A stretch of DNA of 64,000 nt from Trigonopsis variabilis (lineage: Eukaryota > Ascomycota > Trigonopsidomycetes > Trigonopsidales > Trigonopsidaceae). The DNA is taken from contig PPXM03000010.1 in assembly GCA_003707065.3 (NCBI GenBank), forward strand, positions 124,001-188,000, read 5' to 3'. The notes beneath the pieces were generated by a model. The model searched no databases and was not told the origin of the DNA. It saw only the letters and a program-made list of their open reading frames with translations. This document shows positions 53,589 to 64,000 of this stretch, in pieces (the first letter of the stretch is position 1; every line of letters begins with the position of its first letter). Position numbers and translations under genes: made by a program.

Positions 53589-55245
53589 TTATGACATCTA
53601 GGAATTTCCGATAATTCCGCGTCTTTAATATCGATTGGACTAGTAACTGGGTGGCCAAAACATTCACCTATCCAATAAGCGGACCAGCAAATAATCTTTT
53701 CCATATTCTTCATGTTCTCAGAGATTCTGATGTCAATCAAGAAAATGGTCGTCAAGACTTGGTGCGGCGCGAGACGTTACCAACAGCGGGTCGAAAAAAA
53801 TCCCTACAAGGATGACACCGCAAAGTCCGATTCTGTCCTGTCCCGTTTGACCAATTGAGCAGTCCGACTCAAGGGTGACTCGGGAATAGCGCAGGTAGAA
53901 AAACACTTATTCGAGGATTTAAATCACTTCTTCGGTGCAGTTCGCATCGAGTAAAATAGCCAATGGACCCCTTTTATGCGGTATCTCCAGATGACACAGT
54001 CAACGCCAAGGCCACGGAGATAGTTGAGAAAACTTCGGATTCATGATGTAAAAGAAGCGTCATCCAGTTGAAGTTGCGATCAGTATTGATTATACTCAAA
54101 TCAGATACTTAGCAGAAAGACAAGAGCTCGAAGCAATTGTACTAGATCTCCTAGAGCGGATACACAAAATTGCATGTTTCTATTCTCGAACACTACGAGT
54201 CGACAGAATATGAAATTAGCAAGATGGCATCTATGGCAAGACATGCTCTAACTTAGGTTCATTCATCTCATCCTTATTCATTATTCGAGCGAACTTCAAT
54301 CTCGAGAAGTTTGAACAGAAAAACAGAGATAGTAACTGAGGCTATCGAAAATAAAGAAAGTCAAATCTCAAACATCATGCGCGTTGATTAAAGTTACCTA
54401 TGGTGACATCACCACCTCTATAATGAGCCCATTCTGGGATCACGACAAATCAATATTTAGGAATTCGATGAATAAAGAGCTATACAGTAAAAATAACAGC
54501 TAAAGAAACTTCCAATTTTTTATACTGAGGCAGAAGTTGATATATGGAGAAGGACTCAGCGAAAAAGACTAGTCTTCGTTTTCGGATATAGAGGGTACTA
54601 TAGCCATGGTATCAGAAAGGATGTAATAAGCCACGAGTTGACTAATCCAGCCTTGTAATGATATGTGATTCCTTGGAAGGCAACATCCTGATATCCTGAC
54701 TATGACTGCCTTACAGCAGACATAAATACAGTTTGATGCCTCGTCAAATAGGATATAGAGAGATATACTTGTATGCCCATCGGTAATCCCACGCAGCCGT
54801 ATGGTATCCTGTTAGTCGTTCCTCGCTTGTGCTGTCACTATCATTCATTATCAATCTTTATCTGATAAACGCGTATACTCCGATTGGGCACCAATCGGCC
54901 ACAGTATCCTTGTACTGAAACAATATTGAGTATTGTGAATTGTGATAAGATATGAGAGAAAAACTCGAAACAAACTACCATAGTTTCTCTAGTCGGCTCC
55001 TATGACTTTTGATTTAGGTACGGGATCTGTTTTCTTGAAATCCATGATCGATAAGAGCTGCGGTTAAACCTAGTCAAAGATAGAACACCATTCAGTACAA
55101 GGGATCATTTAATCAGGTCTCTGACCTAGACAAGGTCTGCGTCTTTGCCTGCCTTTCAGGCGTAGCTCAAGAGTAGTTACTGCTACATTGCACGTGACAC
55201 AAAGTTACAATCGCATCCACCCAATGGCAATTGTTTCTTTAAACC
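53589..55245. other. 1.65-kb intergenic region
   Basis: Mostly AT-rich. No gene was supported; a 27-codon ORF at 53962 (MDPFYAVSPDDTVNAKATEI) is the only coding-like stretch. No tRNA, satellite or transposon signature was seen. Confidence 0.4.
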
Positions 55246-55646
55246 ATGCGATTCTCTAGTGCTCTTCGTCATCGAACACCATTGATTAAGTTTATTGGTA
55301 CCCGTCACAGAATTCCTTCTGGTAAGTAAAGAATTGCCTCGTTCCAGGCACTTCCGATTTCATCCGAATGCTGACCTCAGGCATCGACCACACCCCTCAT
55401 CTTCATCCGTGTGATCCTCATAAATCTCTACCTCAATCCTTCTTTAGCAGTTCCGCTTGTTCTTCTTCTAAGCTTGGATATGCTCCTGCTTTCGGTGCCC
55501 ATTCAAGAGTCTTCAGCGGTCCCATTGAACCTCAGCGCGGTGAAGCATTTGCTCGATCAGATCTCCCAGAACGGTTCCGGTATCACTATCCATCCGAGAA
55601 CGAGAGTGAGATCATCGACATGGGAGGAGCAGGCGCTACTTTTTAG
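55246..55646 (+). CDS. KGD4: 2-oxoglutarate dehydrogenase subunit Kgd4 (Ymr31/MRPS36)
   Basis: Exon 55246-55321 (MRFSSALRHRTPLIKFIGTR...) and exon 55381-55646 join across a 59-nt intron to 113 residues. The Arg-rich start is a mitochondrial presequence. Family landmarks are KFIGTRHRIPSGIDHTPHLH in the N-terminal part and the C-terminal LPERFRYHYPSENESEIIDM followed by GGA. Kgd4 tethers E3 to the E1-E2 core of the 2-oxoglutarate dehydrogenase complex in the matrix; it was once listed as a ribosomal protein. Length is typical (yeast 123). Confidence 0.85.
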
Positions 55647-55859
55647 CTTGCGGCGGCAGTTTGCTTTGCTGTCGATCGCAGGGATCTTGTCTTTGGACTT
55701 CCTACGCTACTTGATTCCAGTATAGAGCTCATATCTGACTCATGATGCTTTTTATATTGAGTATAGACAAATCAGTATGTCTGTAGATAGAAATATTTTG
55801 GGCGCGTCTTCCTTGCTACTTTCTTGTAGACCGAGATCATCGACTTTTTCATCTATAAG

Positions 55860-57505
55860 TTACTTGATCATATAAGGGTCCTGAGACAACTTGATGACTT
55901 TTTCAAATTTGACTCCTGAGCCGTCAACAATGCTCGTAACATCGGTAACATCAACACCGACTAAGGATGTGGTCTCGCCAGCGGCATCAAAGGTCACATG
56001 AATAGGGAAAAAGTCAGCCTCTGAATCTGCTTGGACTTGAAACTCAAAACTACCAGACGAAGTTTCGGAATCAGGGACAACCTCTGGAATGGACCACGCC
56101 AACCCTTCGGGTTGGAAATCATAAAACGACTCTGAATTAACAGAGACACTAGTGCTCGATATGGGGATGATGACTTGCACATCACCAAGAGCCAAAGGTC
56201 GAACCAGTTCATACTCAATCATGACGTCGAATAGACCTTCTCCATTGGGACTTAACCAACAAGTGAAAACAAGAGGCAGATAACGCTGATCGTCGCCTTT
56301 AGCAGAATAACGCCATTTCAGGACACCCACGGGTTGATTATTTGCAGGAAACGGTCGAGATGGGTCTTTGAGACGGATGATTTTGGAGCCATTAAATGCA
56401 CCCTTGTCCACATTCGGATGCGTTTTGAACACAACCCCTTCAGAATCAGCAGACAATTGTAGTTGGATCTTGGCTTGGGAAGCGTCCGCGATTTGAAGTT
56501 GCAATTCTCCTTTAATCTCGACATTTTCGACTGTTCCTTCTCTACCCAAATCAGCAGATATTGTTTCCGAGGTGGTAGTCAAAATGCCTTCGTTAGAAGA
56601 AACGGGAAGCGACGAGAAGGAAGGAAGAGAAGGATTTGGAGGGGGGGTTAAGATTAATGGAGCTGCTTCTTCTATGCCAAGGTCAGTTTTAACTGTTTCA
56701 TATATATTTGAGCCTTTTCCTTTCCGGCCTAGCTGCATACCCTTTCCTCGAGGAACCTTGGATGCGAAATCAGGTGTTGGGACGGGTTCCGACATAGGAG
56801 GCTTAACTGGAGCATAGACAGGTTGTTGCTGCTTCTCAGCAACAGAAGATGACCCAAACCCTTGTGGAGACCCAAAAGCATCCGAACGCCTGGCAGCTTC
56901 TTTTCGCTGCATTTCCAGTTGTTTTGCTCGTCGTTTTCGCTCCTCCTTTGCTTCCAACTCTTTATTTCTAGCAATGATCTCCTGGATCTTTTCTTCATGG
57001 CTCTCCATTTCCAAATAGGTCTTGATCTGGAGAAAAGAGGCCTTTTCGCGATAACCAAGGGAGATAATTTCATCAAAAGCATTCAAGATCCCAAAGGTGT
57101 GGGCAACGATTGTTCGCTCATCCGTGCTCGGTAACAAACCAGTGACGGTCTGAACTAATAATCGAACGGTTTGGATATCTTGAAGAATGTTAGAATCAAT
57201 ATTCGTCAAAACAACCACGAATAATTCGTCCAATGGCTGATAGATATATCGAACATCATCAGCTTCAGCAATCGTGTGCTGAGTTCCTGATTTGACTAGA
57301 GATGGAAATGCTATTAATAAAGCCTCGACTCTTGACTTTGAGACTTGACGGAATTGACGGGACAGGATCGGTTTCCCTCCTTTAGTGCAAACGGACGCAG
57401 CGACAACGACCTATCTTTGTTAGTTTATAATCAAATACCAGCAGACGGTCTCATGGTCATATTTCATGTCTATTATCACAATTGCGCCGCAAATCAGCCT
57501 ACCAT
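55860..57505 (-). CDS. RET2: Coatomer subunit delta (delta-COP) with an ATG-only first exon
   Basis: The coding sequence starts with an exon holding only the ATG (57503-57505), then a 92-nt intron (57411-57502, branch AACTAAC), then 55860-57410. The product, 517 residues, begins MVVVAASVCTKGGKPILSRQ, the usual delta-COP start. The N-terminal longin-like domain includes HTIAEADDVRYIYQPL and DELFVVVLTNIDSNIL. A Lys/Arg/Glu linker is followed by the C-terminal mu-homology domain (from about 275, ELQLQIADASQAKIQLQL) with VGVLKWRYSAK. Delta-COP is part of the COPI F-subcomplex that sorts dilysine/WxW-type cargo in retrograde Golgi-to-ER transport. No in-frame ATG exists near the second exon, which supports the split start. 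Confidence 0.92.
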
Positions 57506-58216
57506 TTGATAAAGATGAGTTCTGAATAATCTAAAACTTGAAAGGGGGACGTTGACGAGGAAAGGCACCTGAAGGCGTTGGCATGACAATCAAAGTGTCT
57601 CTGAAAGAGCTACTCCGCTTAGGTAAGCGCTACTTAAGAGGTAAATTATAAGTACGTTTGTCGAACTTGGCAGTTGGTTAAAGTCCTGCAACTTGGTAAT
57701 AATCCTGATACTTCGTTATTGGCGGTAATTGTCTCACTTTTACTGCGTAGAAAGATGAACTGTTTCTCACAAGTGACAATAACTATAAATCCGAAGAATG
57801 CCATCTTGAACAGGGTTTATCGGTGCTTTGGACTAGTGAATTTATTATGTAGCGTTTTGATATTCGTAAGAGTTTACTATTTCACAAACATCACGCTGTC
57901 AATGGAGGTTTTTTAAGCCAACTTAAGATATGATGAGTGAGCTTCTACATAATAACTATGATCCTCTGTATGATCCTCGTTTCATAATATAGTCGCACTT
58001 TTGTTGAGCGCAAGCGAGAGATTTTCTAATTGCTCTTTGTGAGTACTCAGGCGGGTCAGTGTTCTGGGCGCCACGGGTCACTAGGTCACCATGGAAGGTC
58101 AGAAGGGTGCTGCTATTCTCTATCGAGACGACAACGAGGCAAGCTACTCTAACCACAGGTTTCAGCCGTAAGGTACCCAGGAATACACGAAGCAAAAGAT
58201 ATCAACGCAAATTTAA
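57506..58216. other. Intergenic between delta-COP and DUF2420-like gene
   Basis: A possible short exon begins at 57583 (MTIKVSLKELLRL, followed by GTAAGC) and a downstream open frame at 57674-57916 is hydrophobic, but no in-frame splice connects them. No call is made. Confidence 0.3.
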
Positions 58217-59521
58217 ATGACGTCGATTGAGACGGTTGAATTCATTAGTACTCCCGGGATGGATGATGAGATGTTTGATCTCAGCAGACCGGGAGATGAT
58301 GATGCGCTAACAAATGGGCCAGGGGAAGTATATAGCGATGGAAATATGAATGAGAATGAGGATGAAGTTTTAGATATAATGGAAGAGGATATCAGTTCAC
58401 TAGAGAAAGGTGGTGAAAAGGAAGGGTTGAAAGAGCAAGGAAATAAGGCGGAATACTATACCGACGACAAAGATCAAGCACTTGATACCGTTGAAGAAAC
58501 AAATATAGGTGGTATGCAGGACGCAGCTAGTCCTTCTTCAGATTCTACTCGTTCGTTATCATATCTTGACGTTCCCACTATTCTTCAATATGGAACAGAA
58601 ACCTATGCTATTTTTAAAGGTGAAAATGATAATGGAAAAGATGATGTGCTGTTTGAAGATCGTGGCTTGGCTTCCGTTCCTTTAGAAACTTTGTTCATGG
58701 CTCTTCGCCAAGCTTTTCCTGATATTTTCACTCAAGATGAAGAATTACGATTAGATGTTCCTGCATTGGGGTTAAATGTTGGCGAGGTAAGCTATCTCTC
58801 TGGTTTAATCTGACCTGTTTAGGATGACATATATTCTCGTGACCTAACTCTCTATGATTTGATGGAGTTATTTGGCATGATCGGTGATAATAGCAGTCCT
58901 GAAGAACGTAGTCTTGTTTTGGCTTTGCACCTGTTTACTCGTCGCCGGTTTATTTCTATGTTCAACCATATTTCGGCTATGGTTCGGGATGGACAGGGAA
59001 TGCCGCAAGTTCAAGAATATATCTCCATGTGGCAAGGCCATGACAGTCAGAGCACAGGACATGAATCTAATGATGGCTTAGTCGATGACGAAGATCGTGT
59101 CTCTGTCGTTTTTGATCAGCAATATCCTGAAAGAGGCAATATTGTGATTGGCCAAGAGGAGGCTGAATCTAAAGAAAATGAGCAAGTTGATGAGTTTACA
59201 GACGAACGAGCGCTACTAGAAAGTCAAGTGATAAACGAGAGCACACGATTAGGTGGCCATGCCACTAATCTTGATTCGCAAGAAGAAGAACCAACGGCTG
59301 CTGAGGTGTCAAACACTCCTGTAGATGATGGCCTGGCTTCGGTAGGGTCAGCCAAGCAGGACCTCATCCATAATGGTGATGTCGGTCAAGATACTATTGA
59401 GCTTCTGGATGAAAATGAAGAAGATGAGCTCCCCAAAAGGAAATATACTCTGGAGCCTGTAAAATCTCCAGAAGCCAAACGAGCTCGTTTTGATGAGTTT
59501 TCAGCTGAGGTAGAGTCATGA
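58217..59521 (+). CDS. Acidic fungal protein of unknown function (DUF2420-like)
   Basis: Exons 58217-58786 and 58823-59521 join in phase 0 across a 36-nt intron (58787-58822) to 422 residues. A folded core at about 112-265 contains YLDVPTILQYGTETYAIF, DDVLFEDRGLASVPLETLFM, LRLDVPALGLNVGE and, after the junction, DDIYSRDLTLYDLMELFGM and TRRRFISMFNHISAMVRDGQ. I recall this pattern from the fungal family listed as DUF2420, but cannot check it. Both ends are very acidic. The C-terminus ends with a basic PKRKYTLEPVKSPEAKRARF stretch that may be a nuclear signal. Function unknown. Confidence 0.65.
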
Positions 59522-59977
59522 GCGACGAAAGGTCTTAATCGATTCTTTTCTAAAGATTCGAAGGCCATCGTCTCCTCGAGCATTTCACCGACTGAAGATC
59601 AATCGAATACATGGATAAGCCTAGTCGTTTTGCCTAGCGCAGTTCATCTGTTTAACAGCTTGATCCTTGATTGGTTGAGACTAAATGACGTCCGACATAA
59701 GGCACTTGTTGCCTAATGCTTGCTCGCTATCGATCTGTAGATTTTGATGGTACGTTATTTGATGTCATATTGATTTTTTCATTTAGCATAACTGCACTTG
59801 GACATCTTATCGTGTTGGCGTGGATTGTATTAGGTCGGCCCTAAATATGTAGCGCTCAATTGTCGCCCAAATGAAACAACACAACACGCGAACTGCGTCA
59901 TGAATAACGCCTGATTTCTTTGAGCACGCCGGTTTTCCAGTTATAAGTTATATAAATATATTCATTAAGCACAAACG
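59522..59977. other. Intergenic
   Basis: 456 bp between two plus-strand genes; nothing recognised beyond 3' and 5' flanks. Confidence 0.4.
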
Positions 59978-61474
59978 ATGAAACCAGGCCGCCAAGAACG
60001 AGAGTCTTCCGTGACTTTGATAGAAGGAGGCCCGGTTACGATATCATGTCTTCGCTCGACAACCAGGACAGTTGAAGAGATGATGGCCAAAATCCAGAGT
60101 CATAAGGAGGAAGATAAACTGTTCGTTGAAGAGATTTTAAGTGAGCATTCAATAACTATTGGACGAATAGTCGCCAAAGGTGAGCAGAGGGCAAGTGAAA
60201 GTATTGGACTGACTTGAAACGTAGGCCTCGTGGTGTTTTATAAACTAAAAGGACAAGATAATGTTATTTTTCTCAAGTGTGGAAAAGTTACTTATCCTTT
60301 TCTAAAGCAGTGAGTGGGCTGCTTATAGTAATGAGTCTAACAGAATAAAGCTCCCGATGTTGGTGGTTAGGTCAGACACAGATAGTTTTATCTGCAAGAT
60401 CTGTAGGCCAGCCGTGGCTGTTAGATGTTAAAGAGTAGGCTTTTCGATGGATCATTGAGCATTGACATCAGTTCCGATATTGATATTAACAGATTGTGTG
60501 CCATTTTGGATTTCAGTTGCGATTTGACGAGATTATGGATCAAAAAAACTCCAGACGAAGGTGAGGATGACATCGAATATGATGAAATTTCGCTCCTTCG
60601 ACATGTTGAGCCCTCCACTACGCCCCTGCCGCGATATAATACATTGGTGTGGGATCATCAAGGCGTCTTAAATGTGACTCAGAGCGACAAAAAAATGCAA
60701 TCGCAGCCTTTAAACCAGCAACTGTTGGATAAGTTCAACAACTTAGTTTCTCCTTTGCAGTCGAAGACAACTAGATCTCTACTGTTGACGCGGTTCTTGG
60801 CTATGAAACCTCTCAACATGGATAATTCGTCAAATACATCTGCAAAACAAGACCTCTGTCAATCTTTGGATACTGGGGCCCACTCTCTAGATGAACTTTG
60901 TCCTTCGAATTCACGTCCCTCTCTTGGGGATCTTTTTCCCGAGAATTCCGAGACACGTTCTTCATGTCCCTCTGAAATCATGGCGCTTGACTTATTAGGG
61001 CATGCTCCCTCTTGGTGTTCAAGCCTGGATCATGTGCTCGGTGAATTCGACCCTGACTTGGCTGACCCTCTAAATCACCCTTCGACTAACTCTATTGATG
61101 AATCTTCCTCAAGCCTGCATACACTGGATCACATCCACCTTCTCGATACTCTACTGACGAGCGACGAGGTCGTCAATGATACGAAACAGCCCCGCGTCTC
61201 TCTAAGGTCTTCACCTGATATCTCTTGCCATCGCTCGGTATCTTCTTCTTCCTTCCACTCGTCTTCATTCTCTACTTCTCAATCTTCATCATCTATATCG
61301 GGTAACCTCTGTCTTGACCGGCAATCAAGGGCGTTCAGTAGACATTTACTTGCTAGCCGAACGCAGGTCCATTCTTATCTTGATAACACGTCTCTTCTCG
61401 ACATCCAAATCAGGGCAGCAGATGTAGGCAGATACTGCTGGCGAATGATGATGGCCCGATTATGGGATGAATGA
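59978..61474 (+). CDS. Inp1-like PH-domain protein (model partly unresolved)
   Basis: Exon 1 (59978-60179), a 45-nt intron, exon 2 (60225-60309), a 34-nt intron and exon 3 from 60344 give a PH-like domain start: SITIGRIVAKGLVVFYKLKG, DNVIFLKCGKVTYPFLKQIK. This resembles the N-terminal domain of Inp1, the yeast peroxisome-retention factor (FLxCGxxxxPxL pattern). The long last exon ends at 61474 and begins near 60425 or 60434 (SRLFDGSLSIDISSDIDINR). No well-formed intron of normal size links it to exon 3; the usable pairs are 59-71 nt with weak donors at 60363 or 60366. The C-terminal 250 residues are Ser-rich and disordered. Two separate genes, or a frame error, remain possible. Confidence 0.4.
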
Positions 61475-61826
61475 ACTATAAAATATGACGTGTACAATAT
61501 AATGTAACTTGGATTGGGATAATGAACCTTTAGAAAGTAATGGACATGTAGTAGGTATAGCATCCCCGCTACTGGTCTAGCTGGTCTTGTCAGTTCATAC
61601 GTTCTAACTGTGCTCTCCTTAATACCCCTGTAACTGTGTCTGTCTCAGTTGTGTTTAAGGCACAAAGCAAGGCGTTACCGCCTTCTCCCAGCATCGCCCA
61701 CTTCTATTTTCGGTGGTCTAGACAGGGACCTCCTTGACAACGGTCCCTCCCAGTCACCTTTTCACTTGGCGCCTTTTGGACGTTTTCCTGACCTTCCCCC
61801 TCCACTTCTCTGTTTATTGCGGGCAA
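61475..61826. other. Intergenic / NIPA gene 5' region
   Basis: About 350 bp, pyrimidine-rich toward its 3' end (61680-61815), which fits a promoter and 5' UTR of the downstream gene. Confidence 0.4.
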
Positions 61827-63008
61827 ATGGTGCAGGACAAATACATTGGCCTTGGCTTGGCCGTGAGTAGTAGCTTTGCTATCGGTAAGAGAATCTACCA
61901 CGATGTCGACTGACCCGACAGGAACAAGCTTCATCATCACAAAAAAGGTAGGAATAATGATACCAGAATAGCTTGCCCTAACAAATAGGGGTTAATGGAT
62001 GCATCTAGACGGCATGGATTCGAGGGTGATGGGCACCAATATCTTCAGAACCCGATCTGGTGGGCAGGGATGATCACAATGGTGATTGGCGAAGTTGCCA
62101 ACTTCGCTGCCTACACCTTCGCGCCGGCGATTCTGGTTACTCCGCTCGGGGCGCTTAGTGTATTGATCGGGGCGGTTCTGGCGGCAGTTTTTCTCAAGGA
62201 AGAACTGGGGATCCTAGGAAGGATCGGATGTGCGATCTGCTTGATCGGCTCGGTCATTATCATCTTGCATGCACCTGCCGACAAAGAAATCGATACCGTG
62301 GACGAGATTCTCCAGTATGCCGTGCGGCCGGGCTTCTTACTCTACGTCGTCCTCGTCACCGGGTTCAGTCTGTTTATGATATACAAGATCGCGCCCAAAT
62401 ATGGCCGCAAGACTCCGCTGGTCTATGTGTCGATCTGTTCATCGGTCGGATCGGTATCGGTCATGGCTATTAAGGCATTTGGAATAGCTCTCAAACTCAC
62501 GTTTGCCGGCAACAATCAGCTCACTCACCCATCGACCTACCTCTTTGGCCTTGTTGTTGTCCTTTGCATCCTCGTTCAAATGAATTATTTCAATAAGGCA
62601 CTTGACCAATTTGATACTTCTATCGTCAATCCCCTTTACTATGTCACCTTCACTACAGCTACCCTGGTTGCATCATTTATTCTCTTTCAAGGCTTCAACA
62701 CAACCGAACCCTCGATGGCCATCTCATTGATTTGCGGTTTTCTCATCATTTTCGCTGGAGTTTACTTGCTCAACCTGGCTCGAATGGACCCTAACGGCAG
62801 AGGACTCCTAAACTCCAAGGCATTGGAAGGAATGCCGTTGGAAAACGGAATTGCTTCATTCGAAACACGGCGATCGTTACAGTTGGGACGGTCATCTGGT
62901 ACTCATCGACGGATAAATAGCCTGCGGGACGCGGATCTTTATGATATTGACGAAGAGGTTGGTCTGGATCGCTTAGACGTTTCAAGCGATGAGGAAAGTG
63001 AAAGATAG
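61827..63008 (+). CDS. NIPA-family magnesium transporter
   Basis: Exons 61827-61884, 61922-61947 (26 nt) and 61989-63008, with introns of 37 and 41 nt, give 367 residues. The first helix MVQDKYIGLGLAVSSSFAIG is assembled across the first junction and continues TSFIITKKGLM. The NIPA core follows: WWAGMITMVIGEVANFAAYT, FAPAILVTPLGALSVLIGAV, KEELGILGRIGCAICLIGSV, and NYFNKALDQFDTSIVNPLYY. About nine membrane helices are visible. NIPA proteins carry Mg2+ in endosomes and the plasma membrane. The C-terminal ~80 residues are hydrophilic with acidic and Ser-rich segments. Confidence 0.93.
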
Positions 63009-63118
63009 ATAGATATGGATATCAAATGAATAGACCAGCTTCTAGCTGTAGACACCGCGTCTTGATTAGGATGATCATACATTAGACGGTATGTACCTTA
63101 AGCATTAGCAATTGCTGT

Positions 63119-64000
63119 TTAGGCAAGGATAGGTCCCGAGGTGACGCGCAGTCGATCCCAATTGGCATCCATGGGGATTCGATCAACGCCTAGGCCACTT
63201 TCGGTTTCGATACCCGCAGTAAATAGCCCATGTAGAGTAATCTCGGGATAGCCTGACTCATCTTTCTCAAACTCAGCCGCTGGTGTCTTTTCGAGACAGA
63301 ATGCGGGGCCGTCAATCCCAATGTAGTCACTAGTACTTTTGGGCTCGGCGGGGGAGGGCTCATTGGCGGGTTGAACCCAGAATTCGACATGCATGCTATC
63401 TTTGATTTCCACTGGCTCCTTTAGAACAAGCATAGCTGACCGATGACCCCAAGACCCTCCTCCGGCGAGGACGCGATGGCGAGAATATGACTGGGAGAGG
63501 GGATCTATGAGTTTAGCGTAAACATGAACGATTCCTGAAGAAAGGTAGGGTGCGATTGCGTTCTGTAGAGCAGCCGATGCAGGTTTATTATTGATCGTTT
63601 TGAGCATATTAGAATGATGACTGGTTATAGTCAATTGAGGAGCTTTTAGCAAAGATAGTTGTGAAGAAAATGATAAAGACAGTGTCCCGAGATCTGCTTG
63701 TAGCTCAGCATGGGACCCAGACCATATCGATCCCTCTGGGGATCGATGGATAATTAATGCAGGAGAGGCTGTATAAAACAGAGTATTTGCTATAGGAAGA
63801 GATAGATCGTGATTGCTCAGCTTCAGCGATAGCAAACCTCGAGGTAAAGACCAATTTTCTATGGTCTTTCCTGGGCTTGGAGGAGTTAAATCAGGAGGGT
63901 TCAACATAGGGAAGAATTTAGATCGAGCTGGGTAGCGGAGGATGGATAATGCCTGATGAGAAGTAGCAATCGAATCAACAAATGTGATTGTGAGAGCATG
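63119..64000 (-). CDS. FIST-domain-like protein, 5' end cut by window edge
   Basis: The reverse frame is open from the window edge (64000) to a stop at 63119-63121, 293 residues visible. It starts inside ALTITFVDSIATSHQALSIL, which fits the N-terminal strand of a FIST domain, and has PIANTLFYTASPALIIHRSP and a C-terminal GYPEITLHGLFTAGIETESG. FIST domains are putative small-ligand sensors also found in fungal F-box-type proteins. An internal ATG at 63907 is unlikely to be the start because the coding pattern continues upstream. Assignment is tentative. Confidence 0.5.
   Translation of the reverse strand, partial: HALTITFVDSIATSHQALSILRYPARSKFFPMLNPPDLTPPSPGKTIENWSLPRGLLSLKLSNHDLSLPIANTLFYTASPALIIHRSPEGSIWSGSHAELQADLGTLSLSFSSQLSLLKAPQLTITSHHSNMLKTINNKPASAALQNAIAPYLSSGIVHVYAKLIDPLSQSYSRHRVLAGGGSWGHRSAMLVLKEPVEIKDSMHVEFWVQPANEPSPAEPKSTSDYIGIDGPAFCLEKTPAAEFEKDESGYPEITLHGLFTAGIETESGLGVDRIPMDANWDRLRVTSGPILA

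Noticed and set aside
57583-57916. Divergent small gene beside delta-COP (MTIKVSLKELLRL plus a hydrophobic frame)
   Set aside because: No splice pair joins the two pieces in frame, and neither is recognisable.
1-64000. Search for CRISPR arrays, prokaryotic operons, biosynthetic clusters or a 5S/U-snRNA gene
   Set aside because: No regularly spaced repeats, no clustered tailoring enzymes, and none of the well-known U1/U2/U4/U6 or 5S core motifs were seen by eye on either strand.

Overview
The window is nuclear DNA of a compact-genome fungus, most likely Dikarya. The evidence is spliceosomal introns with CTAAC/CTRAY-type branch sites, fungal gene families (Mss51, Rna14, an Rsc1/2-type RSC subunit, Kgd4, an Rlm1/MEF2-type MADS factor, DUF604-type GT31) and dense gene packing. 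A nuclear copy of mitochondrial nad2 that reads TGA as Trp shows that the mitochondrion encodes complex I, which argues against Saccharomyces or Schizosaccharomyces. eIF3k and Nup37 are also present. I cannot fix the class.

The clearest genome trait is intron size. Most introns I can place by protein continuity are 32-49 nt. Five longer ones (92-218 nt) are all first introns. Gene models therefore had to be joined by hand, and one complete gene (LSM5, six exons) shows no open frame longer than a few dozen codons.

Layout. 1-2465: C-terminus of Sec6, tRNA-Glu, a structured stretch that may be an RNA gene, a doubtful reverse-strand gene, tRNA-Gly. 2683-9481: NUP37 converging on mitochondrial GatB, then LSM5 divergent from a PPR-like gene. 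9584-19774: a Cnn_1N coiled-coil protein (microtubule organiser), PML1/SNIP1 divergent from HIT1/ZNHIT3, an SMP-30 lactonase, cofactor-independent phosphoglycerate mutase and eIF3k. 20170-31629: RNA14, small or unknown genes, a Med9-like gene, SHMT, RSC1/2, RPS22 and mitochondrial bL21. 31630-34565: gene-poor stretch with the nad2 NUMT and an intron-bearing tRNA-Lys. 34566-43883: auxin-efflux-type carrier, ChaC, MADS factor, an Msb1-like protein and a Herp/Dsc3-like protein. 43884-45688: repeat pocket with a G13 tract, a Copia fossil and a 93-bp inverted repeat. 45689-64000: CobW GTPase, GT31, MSS51, MCT transporter, KGD4, delta-COP, an unknown acidic protein, an Inp1-like protein, a NIPA magnesium transporter and a FIST-domain protein cut by the window edge.

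The genes are mostly housekeeping and do not form a cluster. Themes recur: mitochondrial translation and respiration (GatB, bL21m, Mss51, Kgd4, PPR), RNA processing (Lsm5, Pml1, Rna14, Hit1), and vesicle or pore structure (Sec6, delta-COP, Nup37). I found no CRISPR array, biosynthetic cluster or clearly new multi-gene system. The most interesting items are the micro-introns, the all-but-invisible LSM5 gene, a GC-AG micro-intron, the possible RNA gene near 1.0-1.4 kb and the NUMT.
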